From positions 125,661,605-125,725,604 of the forward strand of contig CP136064.1 of NCBI GenBank assembly GCA_032622095.1: a DNA stretch of 64,000 nt, written 5' to 3'. How positions within the stretch are numbered: position 1 is the first letter of the stretch; each line of letters opens with the position of its first letter. Origin of the DNA: Siphonodentalium dalli. Lineage: Eukaryota; Mollusca; Scaphopoda; Gadilida; Siphonodentaliidae. The notes beneath the pieces were generated by a model. It saw only the letters and a program-made list of their open reading frames with translations. It ran no database searches and was not told the origin of the DNA. Below, piece by piece: positions 11,391 through 24,697 of this stretch. Made by a program: the position numbers and the translations under genes.

Positions 11391-13056
11391 TAGCTCAACT
11401 TTACTTTGTAAAGTTTGATCTATTGCCATGGCTTTGTCGTCCGTTATCCAAGCGTGTATGCATGTGTGCGTGATCCGTCAACAATTTCCTTTAGTACGGG
11501 CTACAGGTCATACCTTTGGTCGGATCATTATGAAATTTGTCATGGGTCTTGACATTGAGATGTAGATGGGAATGAGTCAATTTGGGGTCATTCGGCAAAA
11601 AAAACATGGCCGCCAGCAGCCATCTTGGATTTCAAAATTCAATCCATTAGCACGGGCTACAGGCCGGAGTGTTCGTCTGATCATCATGAAATTTGTCGTA
11701 GAATTAATATTGACATGTAGATGGGAACGAGTAATTTTGGGGTCGTTCGGCCAAAAAACATAGCCACCAGCAGCCATCTTGGATTTTAATCTTTGCATGA
11801 CTAAATCCTTTGGCACGGGCTACAGGTCGTACCTTTGGTCGGATCATCATGAAATTTGTCATGATGTTAACAATGACATGTAGATGGGAACGAGTCATTT
11901 TGGGGTCATTCGGCAAAAAAAACATGGCCACCAGCAGCCATCTTGGATTTTACTCATTTGCATTACTAAATCCTTTGGCACGGGCATGTACATGTCGGAT
12001 CATTATGAAATTTGTCATGGCTGTTGACATTGAGATGTAGATGGGAACGAGTCATTTTGGGGTCATTTGGACGAAAAACATGGATGCCAGCAGCCATCTT
12101 GGATTTTACTCTTTGCATGACTAAATCTTTGGCACGGGCAACAGGTCGTACCTTTAATCGGATCATCGTGAAATTTGTCATTGACATATAGATGGGAACG
12201 AGTCATTTTGGGGTCATTCGGCAAAAAAACATGGACGCTAGTGGCCATCTTGGATTTCAAAATTCAATCCATTAGCACAGACTACAGGCCGGAGTGTTCG
12301 TCTGATCATCATGAAATTTGTCATCGATGTTAACATTGACATGTAAATGGGAACGAGTCATTTTGGGGTCATTTGGCAAAAAAACATGGCCACCAATTCA
12401 ATCCATTAGCACAGACTACAGGCCGGAGTGTTCGTCTGATCATCATGAAATTTGTCGCAGAAGTTAATATTGACATGTAGATGGGAACAAGTAATTTTGG
12501 GGTCAAGCAGCCAGCAGCCATCTTGGATTTTACTCTTTGCATGACTAAATCCTTTGGCACGGGTTACAGGTCGTACATCAAATTTATCATGGCTGTTGAC
12601 ATTGACAATTAGATGGGAACGAGTGATTTTGGGGGTCATTCGGCCAAAAAACATGGCCGCCAGTGGCCATCTTGGATTTCAAAATTCAATCCATTAGCAC
12701 GGGCTACAGGCCATGCTGTTTGTCTGATCATCATGAAATTTGTCATGAATGTTAATATTGAGATGTAGATGGGAACGATTCATTTTGGGGTCATTCGGCC
12801 ATAAAACATGGCTGCCAGCAGCCATCTTGGATTTTACTCTTTGCATGACCAAATCCTTTGGGACGGGCTACAGGTCGTACCTTTGGTCGGATCATCATGA
12901 CTAAATCCTTTGACACCGCCTACAGTCCACTTCCCTCATCCGATCATCACCAAACTTCATATTAATCTTGATATTGATCTACTAGATGGAAGCTATCAAA
13001 TGTTTTTCGAATTTCACTGGAAAACATAGCTATCACCAACCATCTTGGATTTTACT
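11391..13056 (+). repeat. Satellite array 1 with palindromic head
   Basis: It begins with an imperfect palindrome (11391-11422, tagctcaactttac...gtaaagtttgatcta), then 'attgccatggct' and a CGTCC/ATGCGTGT stretch. About nine diverged monomers of roughly 155-170 bp follow. Each has 'ggctacaggtcgtac', 'gatcatcatgaaatttgtc', 'gacatgtagatgggaacg' and 'ccagcagccatcttggat'. The monomers vary more than in array 2. Open frames on the minus strand are by-products of the repeat. Confidence 0.85.
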
Positions 13057-13333
13057 TTATATATCTCTTCATGTTGATAATCTAGTATTACTTAGACCTT
13101 TCAACTTTCCGCATTCCTAATTGCTCCATTGACTGTAACACATGAAATTATTCCCTTTCCAAATTGAGCTACAGTGTCATTGATACTTTCATTTCTTATT
13201 CTTCTTAGTGATAATAGTTTTATGATTTTTCATATTTACCCACTGTGAGTGCATTGTGTCTCTTTAATTGTAGATTCTTTATTGTTTCCATGACAGGCAA
13301 TCAATTCTATTCATTGTGATTTTCTTCTTTCAG

Positions 13334-13423
13334 GTATTTTGTACCTAAAGATATGGGTTCCAGATAAGCCACCAATTGATGATGTGGGATGCACTTGTTC
13401 CTGTTTTGATACAGTTTTCAGAG
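13334..13423 (+). CDS. Internal exon of a multi-pass membrane protein gene
   Basis: A 90-nt exon preceded by a pyrimidine-rich acceptor (tttcttctttcag) and followed by a GT donor. It starts with two bases finishing a codon, reads 29 codons without a stop and leaves one base. The encoded stretch includes VPDKPPIDDVGCTCSC, rich in Pro, Asp and Cys. The leftover G joins the GG that opens the exon at 30534 to make a Gly codon, so splicing keeps the frame. The cluster of Cys just before the first membrane segment suggests an extracellular or lumenal, disulphide-bonded N-terminal part. Upstream exons, including the start codon, are not identified. The protein resembles uncharacterised invertebrate membrane proteins as far as I can recall; I cannot name a function. 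Confidence 0.75.
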
Positions 13424-13679
13424 GTATTCATTTTAGTGGATCTATTAACCCATTCTTTCCTGAATCTGAATCTCATCTTTCTTTCCAGTTCTAAAAGTGT
13501 ATTTTGGAATGGCCTATTTTACTTTTATATGGATATTTAGTTAATAGAGAGGTTTAGATTGGAAACTTCTAACTTCGCCAATCAGGAAATATCAGTCTAT
13601 AATTTTTTCGACTTTGGCAGGAAATTGTGACCTATCGTAGAACAACTATAGTTTGTACAAAACTTGATAGAACACTGAA

Positions 13680-14213
13680 CAGGTCAGGCACATCCTGAAT
13701 TCCACTATTATAGCGATATGCCACTATTATAGTGATATGTGACTATAACATATTCATGTTTTCTTTATTTGCGTCGGGGAATAGAAGACGGCGCATACCA
13801 GTGCACAGCCAAATGTCACTCATAACAATATCGCAGCGAATGAACAGTCTTCCAACAAAATTCGTTGTGCAATCTTTTGTGCCAGCTTTGATATTCAATA
13901 ATATTATACTATTACTAATATATCCCGTTCTAAACGACAATAGCAGGATGACTCAATCGCTCCTTTATAACAATATTTCAACTAATTGCATGCTAATTGA
14001 GTTGCTTATCGTGTGTCGTCATGATTAATAATTATCCCGGACAAACTATATGCATGGTATCGAGTTGGTGCGATCTGATTTTGAATAATATTTGTGGGAA
14101 ATATGATTTTGGATTATCCCTCTTTTATCAAATTAACAAAATGATAATGGTCAAATACCACTATAATAGTGGAATATCGCTATAATAGTGGAATTCAGGA
14201 TGTGCCTGACCTG
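13680..14213. mobile_element. 534-bp MITE with ~55-bp terminal inverted repeats
   Basis: The ends 'caggtcaggcacatcctgaa' (13680) and the exact inverse at 14213 continue for about 55 bp with few changes. The TIR includes iterated 'ccactattatagcgatat' units. A 5-bp direct repeat CTGAA flanks it at 13675-13679 and 14214-14218. No transposase is seen. Confidence 0.8.
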
Positions 14214-14431
14214 CTGAATGTGAATATTACACACAAATGGCAGCCTTATTTTATACTATCTTTAGTATGGCACATTTCACATCTCATTGATAACTACATA
14301 AATTCTGCATTATGTTGTAATGTCTTTGTTTGGAAATAAAAGACAACTGGCTGACAACTGGATAATATCTTTTGCTGCCTAGGACAAATAGAATTATAGT
14401 CTGTTCATGACAAATAGAACTATAGTCTGTT

Positions 14432-15209
14432 TACAATTCGGGAATTATTTTTTCGATTCGATTTTTTATTCCACGTAATCGCAATTTGATTCAACAAAAG
14501 TACATTATCTGTGCGGACATTGTCAGTGGGGCACAACACAATCTAAAAATGTTTGATGAGATCAGCATAAGATCTGACTCATATGTGAATCTTCCAGCAG
14601 ATAAGCGAAGTTTTATCATGAAATAAGTTACATAATGTATCGGACATTCACGCACAAATGTTGTGTCATGTTTTTCCACAAAGACAGTAGACTTGTGTCT
14701 TTTATGTGATAATTCCAATGTGCGCGTATATCAAGCTATGTTATTTTATGTCTATGTATAAAAAAGAAGAAAAACTGACCATACCGAGGCATGCAGATAT
14801 TTTCCCCCATGTTGTGTATAGACATAGCAAATGACAAGTGGAGCCCTATTATAATTAATTATCATCTTTCGCCATTGTAGCGGATTCCACGTTAATATGT
14901 TATCACTATGGGTGATGCTGCACCTGACTCCGAATGTTGCCATTAGGTTGGTCCATGCATTTTGATAGGGTAACATCAAGAGTTTATAATTTTATTATGT
15001 GATGGAATTTTTTGAGAATTTGATGAGTTAAATGGATTGAATTATCTGTAAACTATTGATCTATGTCTGCTATAAGAGAAACGCTTAGTGTACTTAAGAT
15101 TCTTTGAGAGAATTGGATCAAAACGGGCATTCAAAATCAAAAACGATTTGATTCGATTCAGAGGGGTGAATCGATAATCATATTTCGATTTGATGCATTT
15201 CAGGCCCTA
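14432..15209. mobile_element. Probable hAT-like element with GATTCG subterminal repeats
   Basis: The 8-bp direct repeat AGTCTGTT lies at 14424-14431 and 15210-15217. Both ends carry GATTCG/ATTTGATTC-rich sequence (about 14453-14495 and 15140-15200), as in the 29386-29815 element. The TIRs are weak (tacaattcggg against tagggcctgaa), and AGTCTGTT also occurs once more just upstream, so the call is tentative. Two minus-strand open frames inside (14491-14718, 14752-14979) show no domain I recognise. Confidence 0.5.
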
Positions 15210-18200
15210 AGTCTGTTAAGCTTGACGAGCGACTTTAGAAGTTTTATCAATCGGTACTTCCCAAATATGGGTAAATGACAAGATAGAGAAACACCATAAT
15301 TCCTGTTTATTAATTTCATCGACGTTCAAATAGTAAGTCTGTATGTCGAAATCACTAGCTGAACATGCCTATATTATGAATAAACCAGAATTTAGTAAAT
15401 ATATGTACCAGTGGATATTTAGTTATTATTAAAAATTTAAGGGGATTTAGTTTTTGGAGCTGACTGGATACAGAAATAGGAATCCAAGGCTAGGATATGA
15501 ACAGTCCAAAAGAATTCCTCTTCAATGACATCCATTTTGATTGGAAATACATTTATATATTATGTTAATGATCTGCACTGGCCCACTATTCATGTCATTC
15601 TGGCACATGTTTGATGTTGCCTCTCATCTGGTCTAATTGAAGATCCTTCATGTAAATGATAGAAACCATTTGCAGCATATTAAACCTGATAGTATAGTCC
15701 TATTCTTGTGGTGACAATATCACGGGGCCATATTCACCATACTATAGCTTAGAACCGTTGCCCGATGTAGTGTGTATGTTGTGAATTATTATACTTTCAT
15801 TATCAATCAATCATTATTAGCTCAACTTTACTTTGTAAAGTTTGAGCTATTGCCATGGCTTGGTATCCGTCGTCCGTGTGTGTGTGCGTGATGCGTCAAC
15901 AATTTCCTTTTAGCACGGGCTACAGTTCGTACCTTTGGTCCGATTATTATGAAATTTGTCATGGATTGCCATCTTGGATTTCAAAATTCAATCCATTAGC
16001 ACGGGCTACAGGCCGTACCGTTCGTCTTATTGTCATGAAATTTGTCATGGATGTTAATATTGACATGTAGATGGGAACGAGTAATTTTGGGGTCATTTGG
16101 CCAAAAAACATGGCCACCGGCAGCCATCTTAGATTTTACTCTTTGCATGACTAAATCCTTTGACACGGGCTACATGTCGTACCTTTGGTCAGATCATCAT
16201 AAAATTTGTCATGGATGTTAGCAATGACATGTAGATGGGAACGAGTCTTTTTGGGGTCATTCGGACAAATAACATGGCCACCAGCAGCCATCTTTGATTT
16301 CAAAATTTAATCCATTAGCACAGGCCACAGGTCGTACTGTTCATCATTAAATTTGTCATGGATGTTAATATTAACATGTAGATGGGAACAAGTAATTTTC
16401 GGGTCATTCGGCCAAAAAACATGGCCGCCAGCAGCCATCTTGGATTTTACTCTTTGTATGACTAAATCATTTAGCACGGGCTACAGGTCGAACTTTTAGT
16501 CTGATCATCATAAAATTTGTCCTGGATGTTAACAATGACATGTAGATGGGAACGAGTCATTTTGGGGTCATTCGTCCAAAAAACATGGCTGCCAGCGGCC
16601 ATCTTTGATTTCAAAATTCAATCTATTAGCACAGGCTACAGGTCGTACCTTTAGTCTAATCATCATAAAATTTGTCATGGATGTTAGCAATGACATGTAG
16701 ATTGGAACGAGTCATTTTGAGGTCATTCGGCCAAGAAACATGGCCGCCAGCAGCCATCTTGGATTTTACTCTTTGTATGACTAAATCATTTAGCACGGGC
16801 TACAGGTCGTACTTTTAGTCTGATCATCATAAAATTTGTCATGAATGTTAATAATGACATGTAGATGGGAACGAGTCATTTTGGGGTCATTCGGCCAAAA
16901 AACATGGCCACCAGAAGACATCTTGGATTTTACTCAGTTTATACCTTGAGTCTGATCATCATGAAATTTTTCGTGGCTGTTGAAATTGGAATATAGATGG
17001 GAACGAGTCATTTTGGGGTCATTTGGATGAAAAACATGGCCGCCAGTGGCCATCTTTGATTTCAAAATTCAATCCATTAGCACAGGCTACAGGTCGTACT
17101 GTTCGTCTGATCATCATGAAATTTATCATGGATGTTAATATTGACATGTAGATGGGAACGATTAATTTTGGGGTCATTCGGCCAAAAAACATGACTGCAG
17201 CAGCCATCTTGGATTTTACTCTTTGTATGACTAAATCCTTTAGCACGGGCTACAGGTCGTACCTTTAGTCTGATCATCATAAAATTTGTCATGGATGTTA
17301 GCAATGACATGTAGATTGGAACGAGTCATTTTGAGGTCATTCGGCCAAAAAACATGGCCGCCAGCAGCCATCTTGGATTTTACTCTTTGTATGACTAAAT
17401 CATTTAGCACGGGCTACAGGTCGAACTTTTAGTCTGATCGTGATAAAATTTGTCCTGGATGTTAACAATGACATGTAGATGGGAACGAGTCATTTTGGGG
17501 TCATTCGTCCAAAAAACATGGCTGCCAGCGGCCATCTTTGATTTCAAAATTCAATCTATTAGCACAGGCTACAGGTCGTACCTTTAGTCTGATCATCATA
17601 AAATTTGTCATGGATGTTAGCAATGACATGTAGATTGGAACGAGTCATTTTGAGGTCATTCGGCCAAGAAACATGGCCGCCAGCAGCCATCTTGGATTTT
17701 ACTCTTTGTATGACTAAATCATTTAGCACGGGCTACAGGTCGTACTTTTAGTCTGATCATCATAAAATTTGTCCTGGATGTTAACAATGAGATGTAGATG
17801 GGAACGAGTCATTTTGGGATCATTCGTCCAAAAAACATGGCCGCCAGCAGCCATCTTGGATTTTACTCTTTGTATGACTAAATCATTTAGCACGGGCTAC
17901 AGGTCGTACTTTTAGTCTGATCATCATAAAAATTTTGTCCTGGATGTTAACAATGACATCTAGATGGGAACGAGTCATTTTGGGGTCATTTGTCCAAAAA
18001 ACATGGCCGCCAGCAGCCATCTTGGATTTTACTCTTTGTATGACTAAATTATTTAGCATGGGTTACAGGTCGTACCTTTAGTCTGATCGTCATAAAATTT
18101 GTCATGGATGTTAACGATGACATGTGGATGGGATACAATCATTTTGGGGTCATTCGGCCGAAGACATGGCCGTCAGCAGCCATCTTGGATTTTACTCTTT

Positions 18201-21200
18201 GTATGACTAAATCCTTTAGCACGGACTACAGGTCGTACCTTGAGTCTGATCATCATGAATTTTCTTATGGCTGTTGAAATTGTAATGTAGATGGGAACGA
18301 GTCATTTTGGGGTCATTCGGATGAAAAACATGGCCACCAGTGGCCATCTTTGATTTCAAAATTCAATCCATTAGCACAGTCTACAGGTCGTACCTTTAGT
18401 CTGATCATCATGAAATTTGTCATGTATGTTAACAATGACATGTAGATGGGAACGAGTCATTCTGAGGTCATTCGGCCAAAAAACATGGCCGCCAGCAGCC
18501 ATCTTGGATTTTACTCTTTGTATGACTAAATCATTTAGCACGGGCTACAGGTCGTACTTTTAGTCTGATCATCATAAAATTTGTCATGAATGTTAATAAT
18601 GACATGTAGATGGGAACGAGTCATTTTGGGGTCATTCGGCCAAAAAACATGGCCACCAGAAGACATCTTGGATTTTACTCAGGTCGTACCTTGAGTCTGA
18701 TCATCATGAAATTTTTCGTGGCTGTTGAAATTGGAATATAGATGGGAACGAGTCATTTTGGATGAAAAACATGGCCGCCAGTGGCCATCTTTGATTTCAA
18801 AATTCAATCCATTAGCACAGGCTACAGGTCGTACTGTTCGTCTGATCATCATGAAATTGATCATGGATGTTAATATTGACATGTAGATGGGAACGATTAA
18901 TTTTGGGGTCATTCGGCCCAAAAACATGACCGCAGCAGCCATCTTGGATTTTACTCTTTGTATGACTAAATCCTTTAGCACGGGCTACAGGTCGTACCTT
19001 TAGTCTGATCATCATAAAATTTGTCATGGATGTTAGCAATGACATGTAGATTGGAACGAGTCATTTTGAGGTCATTCGGCCAAAAAAACATGGCCGCCAG
19101 CAGCCATCTTGGATTTTACTCTTTGTATGACTAAATCATTTAGCACGGGCTACAGGTCGTACTTTTAGTCTGATCATCATAAAATTTGTCCTGGATGTTA
19201 ACAATGACATGTAGATGGGAACTAGTCATTTTGGGGTCATTCGTCCAAAAAACATGGCCACCAGCGGCCATCTTTGATTTCAAAATTCAATCTATTAGCA
19301 CGGGCTACAGGTCGTACTTTTAGTCTGTTCATCATAAAATTTGTCATGAATGTTAATAATGACATGTAGATGGGAACGAGTCATTTTGGGGTCATTCGGC
19401 CAAAAAACATGGCCACCAGAAGCCATCTTGGATTTTACTCTTTGTATGACTAAATCCTTTAGCACGGACTACAGGTCGTACCTTGAGTCTGATCATCATG
19501 AATTTTCTTATGGCTGTTGAAATTGTAATGTAGATGGGAACGAGTCATTTTGGGGTCATTCGGATGAAAAACATGGCCACCAGTGGCCATCTTTGATTTC
19601 AAAATTCAATCCATTAGCACAGTCTACAGGTCGTACCTTTAGTCTGATCATCATGAAATTTGTCATGTATGTTAACAATGACATGTAGATGGGAACGAGT
19701 CATTCTGAGGTCATTCGGCCAAAAAACATGGCCGCCAGCAGCCATCTTGGATTTTACTCTTTGTATGACTAAATCATTTAGCACGGGCTACAGGTCGTAC
19801 TTTTAGTCTGATCATCATAAAATTTGTCATGAATGTTAATAATGACATGTAGATGGGAACGAGTCATTTTGGGGTCATTCGGCCAAAAAACATGGCCACC
19901 AGAAGACATCTTGGATTTTACTCAGGTCGTACCTTGAGTCTGATCATCATGAAATTTTTCGTGGCTGTTGAAATTGGAATATAGATGGGAACGAGTCATT
20001 TTGGATGAAAAACATGGCCGCCAGTGGCCATCTTTGATTTCAAAATTCAATCCATTAGCACAGGCTACAGGTCGTACTGTTCGTCTGATCATCATGAAAT
20101 TGATCATGGATGTTAATATTGACATGTAGATGGGAACGATTAATTTTGGGGTCATTCGGCCCAAAAACATGACCGCAGCAGCCATCTTGGATTTTACTCT
20201 TTGTATGACTAAATCCTTTAGCACGGGCTACAGGTCGTACCTTTAGTCTGATCATCATAAAATTTGTCATGGATGTTAGCAATGACATGTAGATTGGAAC
20301 GAGTCATTTTGAGGTCATTCGGCCAAAAAAACATGGCCGCCAGCAGCCATCTTGGATTTTACTCTTTGTATGACTAAATCATTTAGCACGGGCTACAGGT
20401 CGTACTTTTAGTCTGATCATCATAAAATTTGTCCTGGATGTTAACAATGACATGTAGATGGGAACTAGTCATTTTGGGGTCATTCGTCCAAAAAACATGG
20501 CCACCAGCGGCCATCTTTGATTTCAAAATTCAATCTATTAGCACGGGCTACAGGTCGTACTTTTAGTCTGTTCATCATAAAATTTGTCATGAATGTTAAT
20601 AATGACATGTAGATGGGAACGAGTCATTTTGGGGTCATTCGGCCCAAAAAATGGCCACCAGAAGCCATCTTGGATTTTACTCTTTGTATGACTAAATCAT
20701 TTAGCACGGGCTACAGGTCGTACTTTTAGTCTGATCATCATAAAATTTGTCATGAATGTTAATAATGACATGTAGATGGGAACGAGTCATTTTGGGGTCA
20801 TTCGGCCAAAAAACATGGCCACCAGAAGACATCTTGGATTTTACTCAGGTCATACCTTGAGTCTGATCATCATGAAATTTTTCGTGGCTGTTGAAATTGG
20901 AATATAGATGGGAACGAGTCATTTTGGGGTCATTTGGATGAAAAACATGGCCCCAGTGGCCATCTTTGATTTCAAAATTCAATCCATTAGCACAGGCTAC
21001 AGGTCGTACTGTTCGTCTGATCATCATGAAATTGATCATGGATGTTAATATTGACATGTAGATGGGAACGATTAATTTTGGGGTCATTCGGCCAAAAAAC
21101 ATGACTGCAGCAGCCATCTTGGATTTTACTCTTTGTATGACTAAATCCTTTAGCACGGGCTACAGGTCGTACCTTTAGTCTGATCATCATAAAATTTGTC

Positions 21201-24200
21201 ATGGATGTTAGCAATGACATGTAGATTGGAACGAGTCATTTTGAGGTCATTCGGCCAAAAAACATGGCCGCCAGCAGCCATCTTGGATTTTACTCTTTGT
21301 ATGACTAAATCATTTAGCACGGGCTACAGGTCGAACTTTTAGTCTGATCATCATAAAATTTGTCCTGGATGTTAACAATGACATGTAGATGGGAACGAGT
21401 CATTTTGGGGTCATTCGTCCAAAAAACATGGCTGCCAGCGGCCATCTTTGATTTCAAAATTCAATCTATTAGCACAGGCTACAGGTCGTACCTTTAGTCT
21501 AATCATCATAAAATTTGTCATGGATGTTAGCAATGACATGTAGATTGGAACGAGTCATTTTGAGGTCATTCGGCCAAGAAACATGGCCGCCAGCAGCCAT
21601 CTTGGATTTTACTCTTTGTATGACTAAATCATTTAGCACGGGCTACAGGTCGTACTTTTAGTCTGATCATCATAAAATTTGTCATGAATGTTAATAATGA
21701 CATGTAGATGGGAACGAGTCATTTTGGGGTCATTCGGCCAAAAAACATGGCCACCAGAAGACATCTTGGATTTTACTCAGTTTATACCTTGAGTCTGATC
21801 ATCATGAAATTTTTCGTGGCTGTTGAAATTGGAATATAGATGGGAACGAGTCATTTTGGGGTCATTTGGATGAAAAACATGGCCGCCAGTGGCCATCTTT
21901 GATTTCAAAATTCAATCCATTAGCACAGGCTACAGGTCGTACTGTTCGTCTGATCATCATGAAATTTATCATGGATGTTAATATTGACATGTAGATGGGA
22001 ACGATTAATTTTGGGGTCATTCGGCCAAAAAACATGACTGCAGCAGCCATCTTGGATTTTACTCTTTGTATGACTAAATCCTTTAGCACGGGCTACAGGT
22101 CGTACCTTTAGTCTGATCATCATAAAATTTGTCATGGATGTTAGCAATGACATGTAGATTGGAACGAGTCATTTTGAGGTCATTCGGCCAAAAAACATGG
22201 CCGCCAGCAGCCATCTTGGATTTTACTCTTTGTATGACTAAATCATTTAGCACGGGCTACAGGTCGAAGTTTTAGTCTGATCGTGATAAAATTTGTCCTG
22301 GATGTTAACAATGACATGTAGATGGGAACGAGTCATTTTGGGGTCATTCGTCCAAAAAACATGGCTGCCAGCGGCCATCTTTGATTTCAAAATTCAATCT
22401 ATTAGCACAGGCTACAGGTCGTACCTTTAGTCTGATCATCATAAAATTTGTCATGGATGTTAGCAATGACATGTAGATTGGAACGAGTCATTTTGAGGTC
22501 ATTCGGCCAAGAAACATGGCCGCCAGCAGCCATCTTGGATTTTACTCTTTGTATGACTAAATCATTTAGCACGGGCTACAGGTCGTACTTTTAGTCTGAT
22601 CATCATAAAATTTGTCCTGGATGTTAACAATGACATGTAGATGGGAACGAGTCATTTTGGGATCATTCGTCCAAAAAACATGGCCGCCAGCAGCCATCTT
22701 GGATTTTACTCTTTGTATGACTAAATCATTTAGCACGGGCTACAGGTCGTACTTTTAGTCTGATCATCATAAAAAATTTGTCCTGGATGTTAACAATGAC
22801 ATCTAGATGGGAACGAGTCATTTTGGGGTCATTTGTCCAAAAAACATGGCCGCCAGCAGCCATCTTGGATTTTACTCTTTGTATGACTAAATTCTTTAGC
22901 ATGGGTTACAGGTCGTACCTTTAGTCTGATCGTCATAAAATTTGTCATGGATGTTAACGATGACATGTGGATGGGATACAATCATTTTGGGGTCATTCGG
23001 CCGAAGACATGGCCGTCAGCAGCCATCTTGGATTTTACTCTTTGTATGACTAAATCCTTTAGCACGGACTACAGGTCGTACCTTGAGTCTGATCATCATG
23101 AATTTTCTTATGGCTGTTGAAATTGTAATGTAGATGGGAACGAGTCATTTTGGGGTCATTCGGATGAAAAACATGGCCACCAGTGGCCATCTTTGATTTC
23201 AAAATTCAATCCATTAGCACAGTCTACAGGTCGTACGTACCTTTAGTCTGATCATCATGAAATTTGTCATGGATGTTAACAATGACATGTAGATGGGAAC
23301 GAGTCATTCTGAGGTCATTCGGCCAAAAAACATGGCCACCAGCAGCCATCTTGGATTTTACTCTTTGTATGACTAAATCATTTAGCACGGGCTACAGGTC
23401 GTACTTTTAGTCTGATCATCATAAAATTTGTCATGAATGTTAATAATGACATGTAGATGGGAACGAGTCATTTTGGGGTCATTCGGCCAAAAAACATGGC
23501 CACCAGAAGACATCTTGGATTTTACTCAGGTCGTACCTTGAGTCTGATCATCATGAAATTTTTTGTGGCCGTTGAAATTGGAATATAGATGGGAACGAGT
23601 CATTTTGGGGTAATTTGGATGAAAAACATGGCCGCCAGTGGCCATCTTTGATTTCAAAATTCAATCCATTAGCACAGGCTACAGGTCGTACTGTTCGTCT
23701 GATCATCATGAAATTGATCATGGATGTTAATATTGACATGTAGATGGGAACGATTAATTTTGGGGTCATTCGGCCAAAAAACATGACTGCAGCAGCCATC
23801 TTGGATTTTACTCTTTGTATGACTAAATCCTTTAGCACGGGCTACAGGTCGTACCTTTAGTCTGATCATCATAAAATTTGTCATGGATGTTAGCAATGAC
23901 ATGTAGATTGGAACGAGTCATTTTGAGGTCATTCGGCCAAAAAACATGGCCGCCAGCAGCCATCTTGGATTTTACTCTTTGTATGACTAAATCATTTAGC
24001 ACGGGCTACAGGTCAAACTTTTAGTCTGATCATCATAAAATTTGTCCTGGATGTTAACAATGACATGTAGATGGGAACGAGTCATTTTGGGGTCATTCGT
24101 CCAAAAAACATGGCTGCCAGCGGCCATCTTTGATTTCAAAATTCAATCTATTAGCACAGGCTACAGGTCGTACCTTTAGTCTAATCATCATAAAATTTGT

Positions 24201-24697
24201 CATGGATGTTAGCAATGACATGTAGATTGGAACGAGTCATTTTGAGGTCATTCGGCCAAGAAACATGGCCGCCAGCAGCCATCTTGGATTTTACTCTTTG
24301 TATGACTAAATCATTTAGCACGGGCTACAGGTCGTACTTTTAGTCTGATCATCATAAAATTTGTCCTGGATGTTAACAATGACATGTAGATGGGAACGAG
24401 TCATTTTGGGATCATTCGTCCAAAAAACATGGCTGCCAGCGGCCATCTTTGATTTCAAAATTCAATCTATTAGCACAGGCTACAGGTCGTACCTTTAGTC
24501 TGATCATCATAAAATTTGTCATGGATGTTAGCAATGACATGTAGATTGGAACGAGTCATTTTTAGGTCATTTGGCCAAAAAACATGGCCGCCAGCAGCCA
24601 TCTTGGATTTTACTCTTTGTATGACTAAATCATTTAGCACGGGCTACAGGTCGTACTTTTAGTCTGATCATCATAAAAATTTTGTCCTGGATGTTAA

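Noticed and set aside
11566-12654. Open frames on both strands in array 1
   Set aside because: Same satellite origin; frame length follows monomer length.
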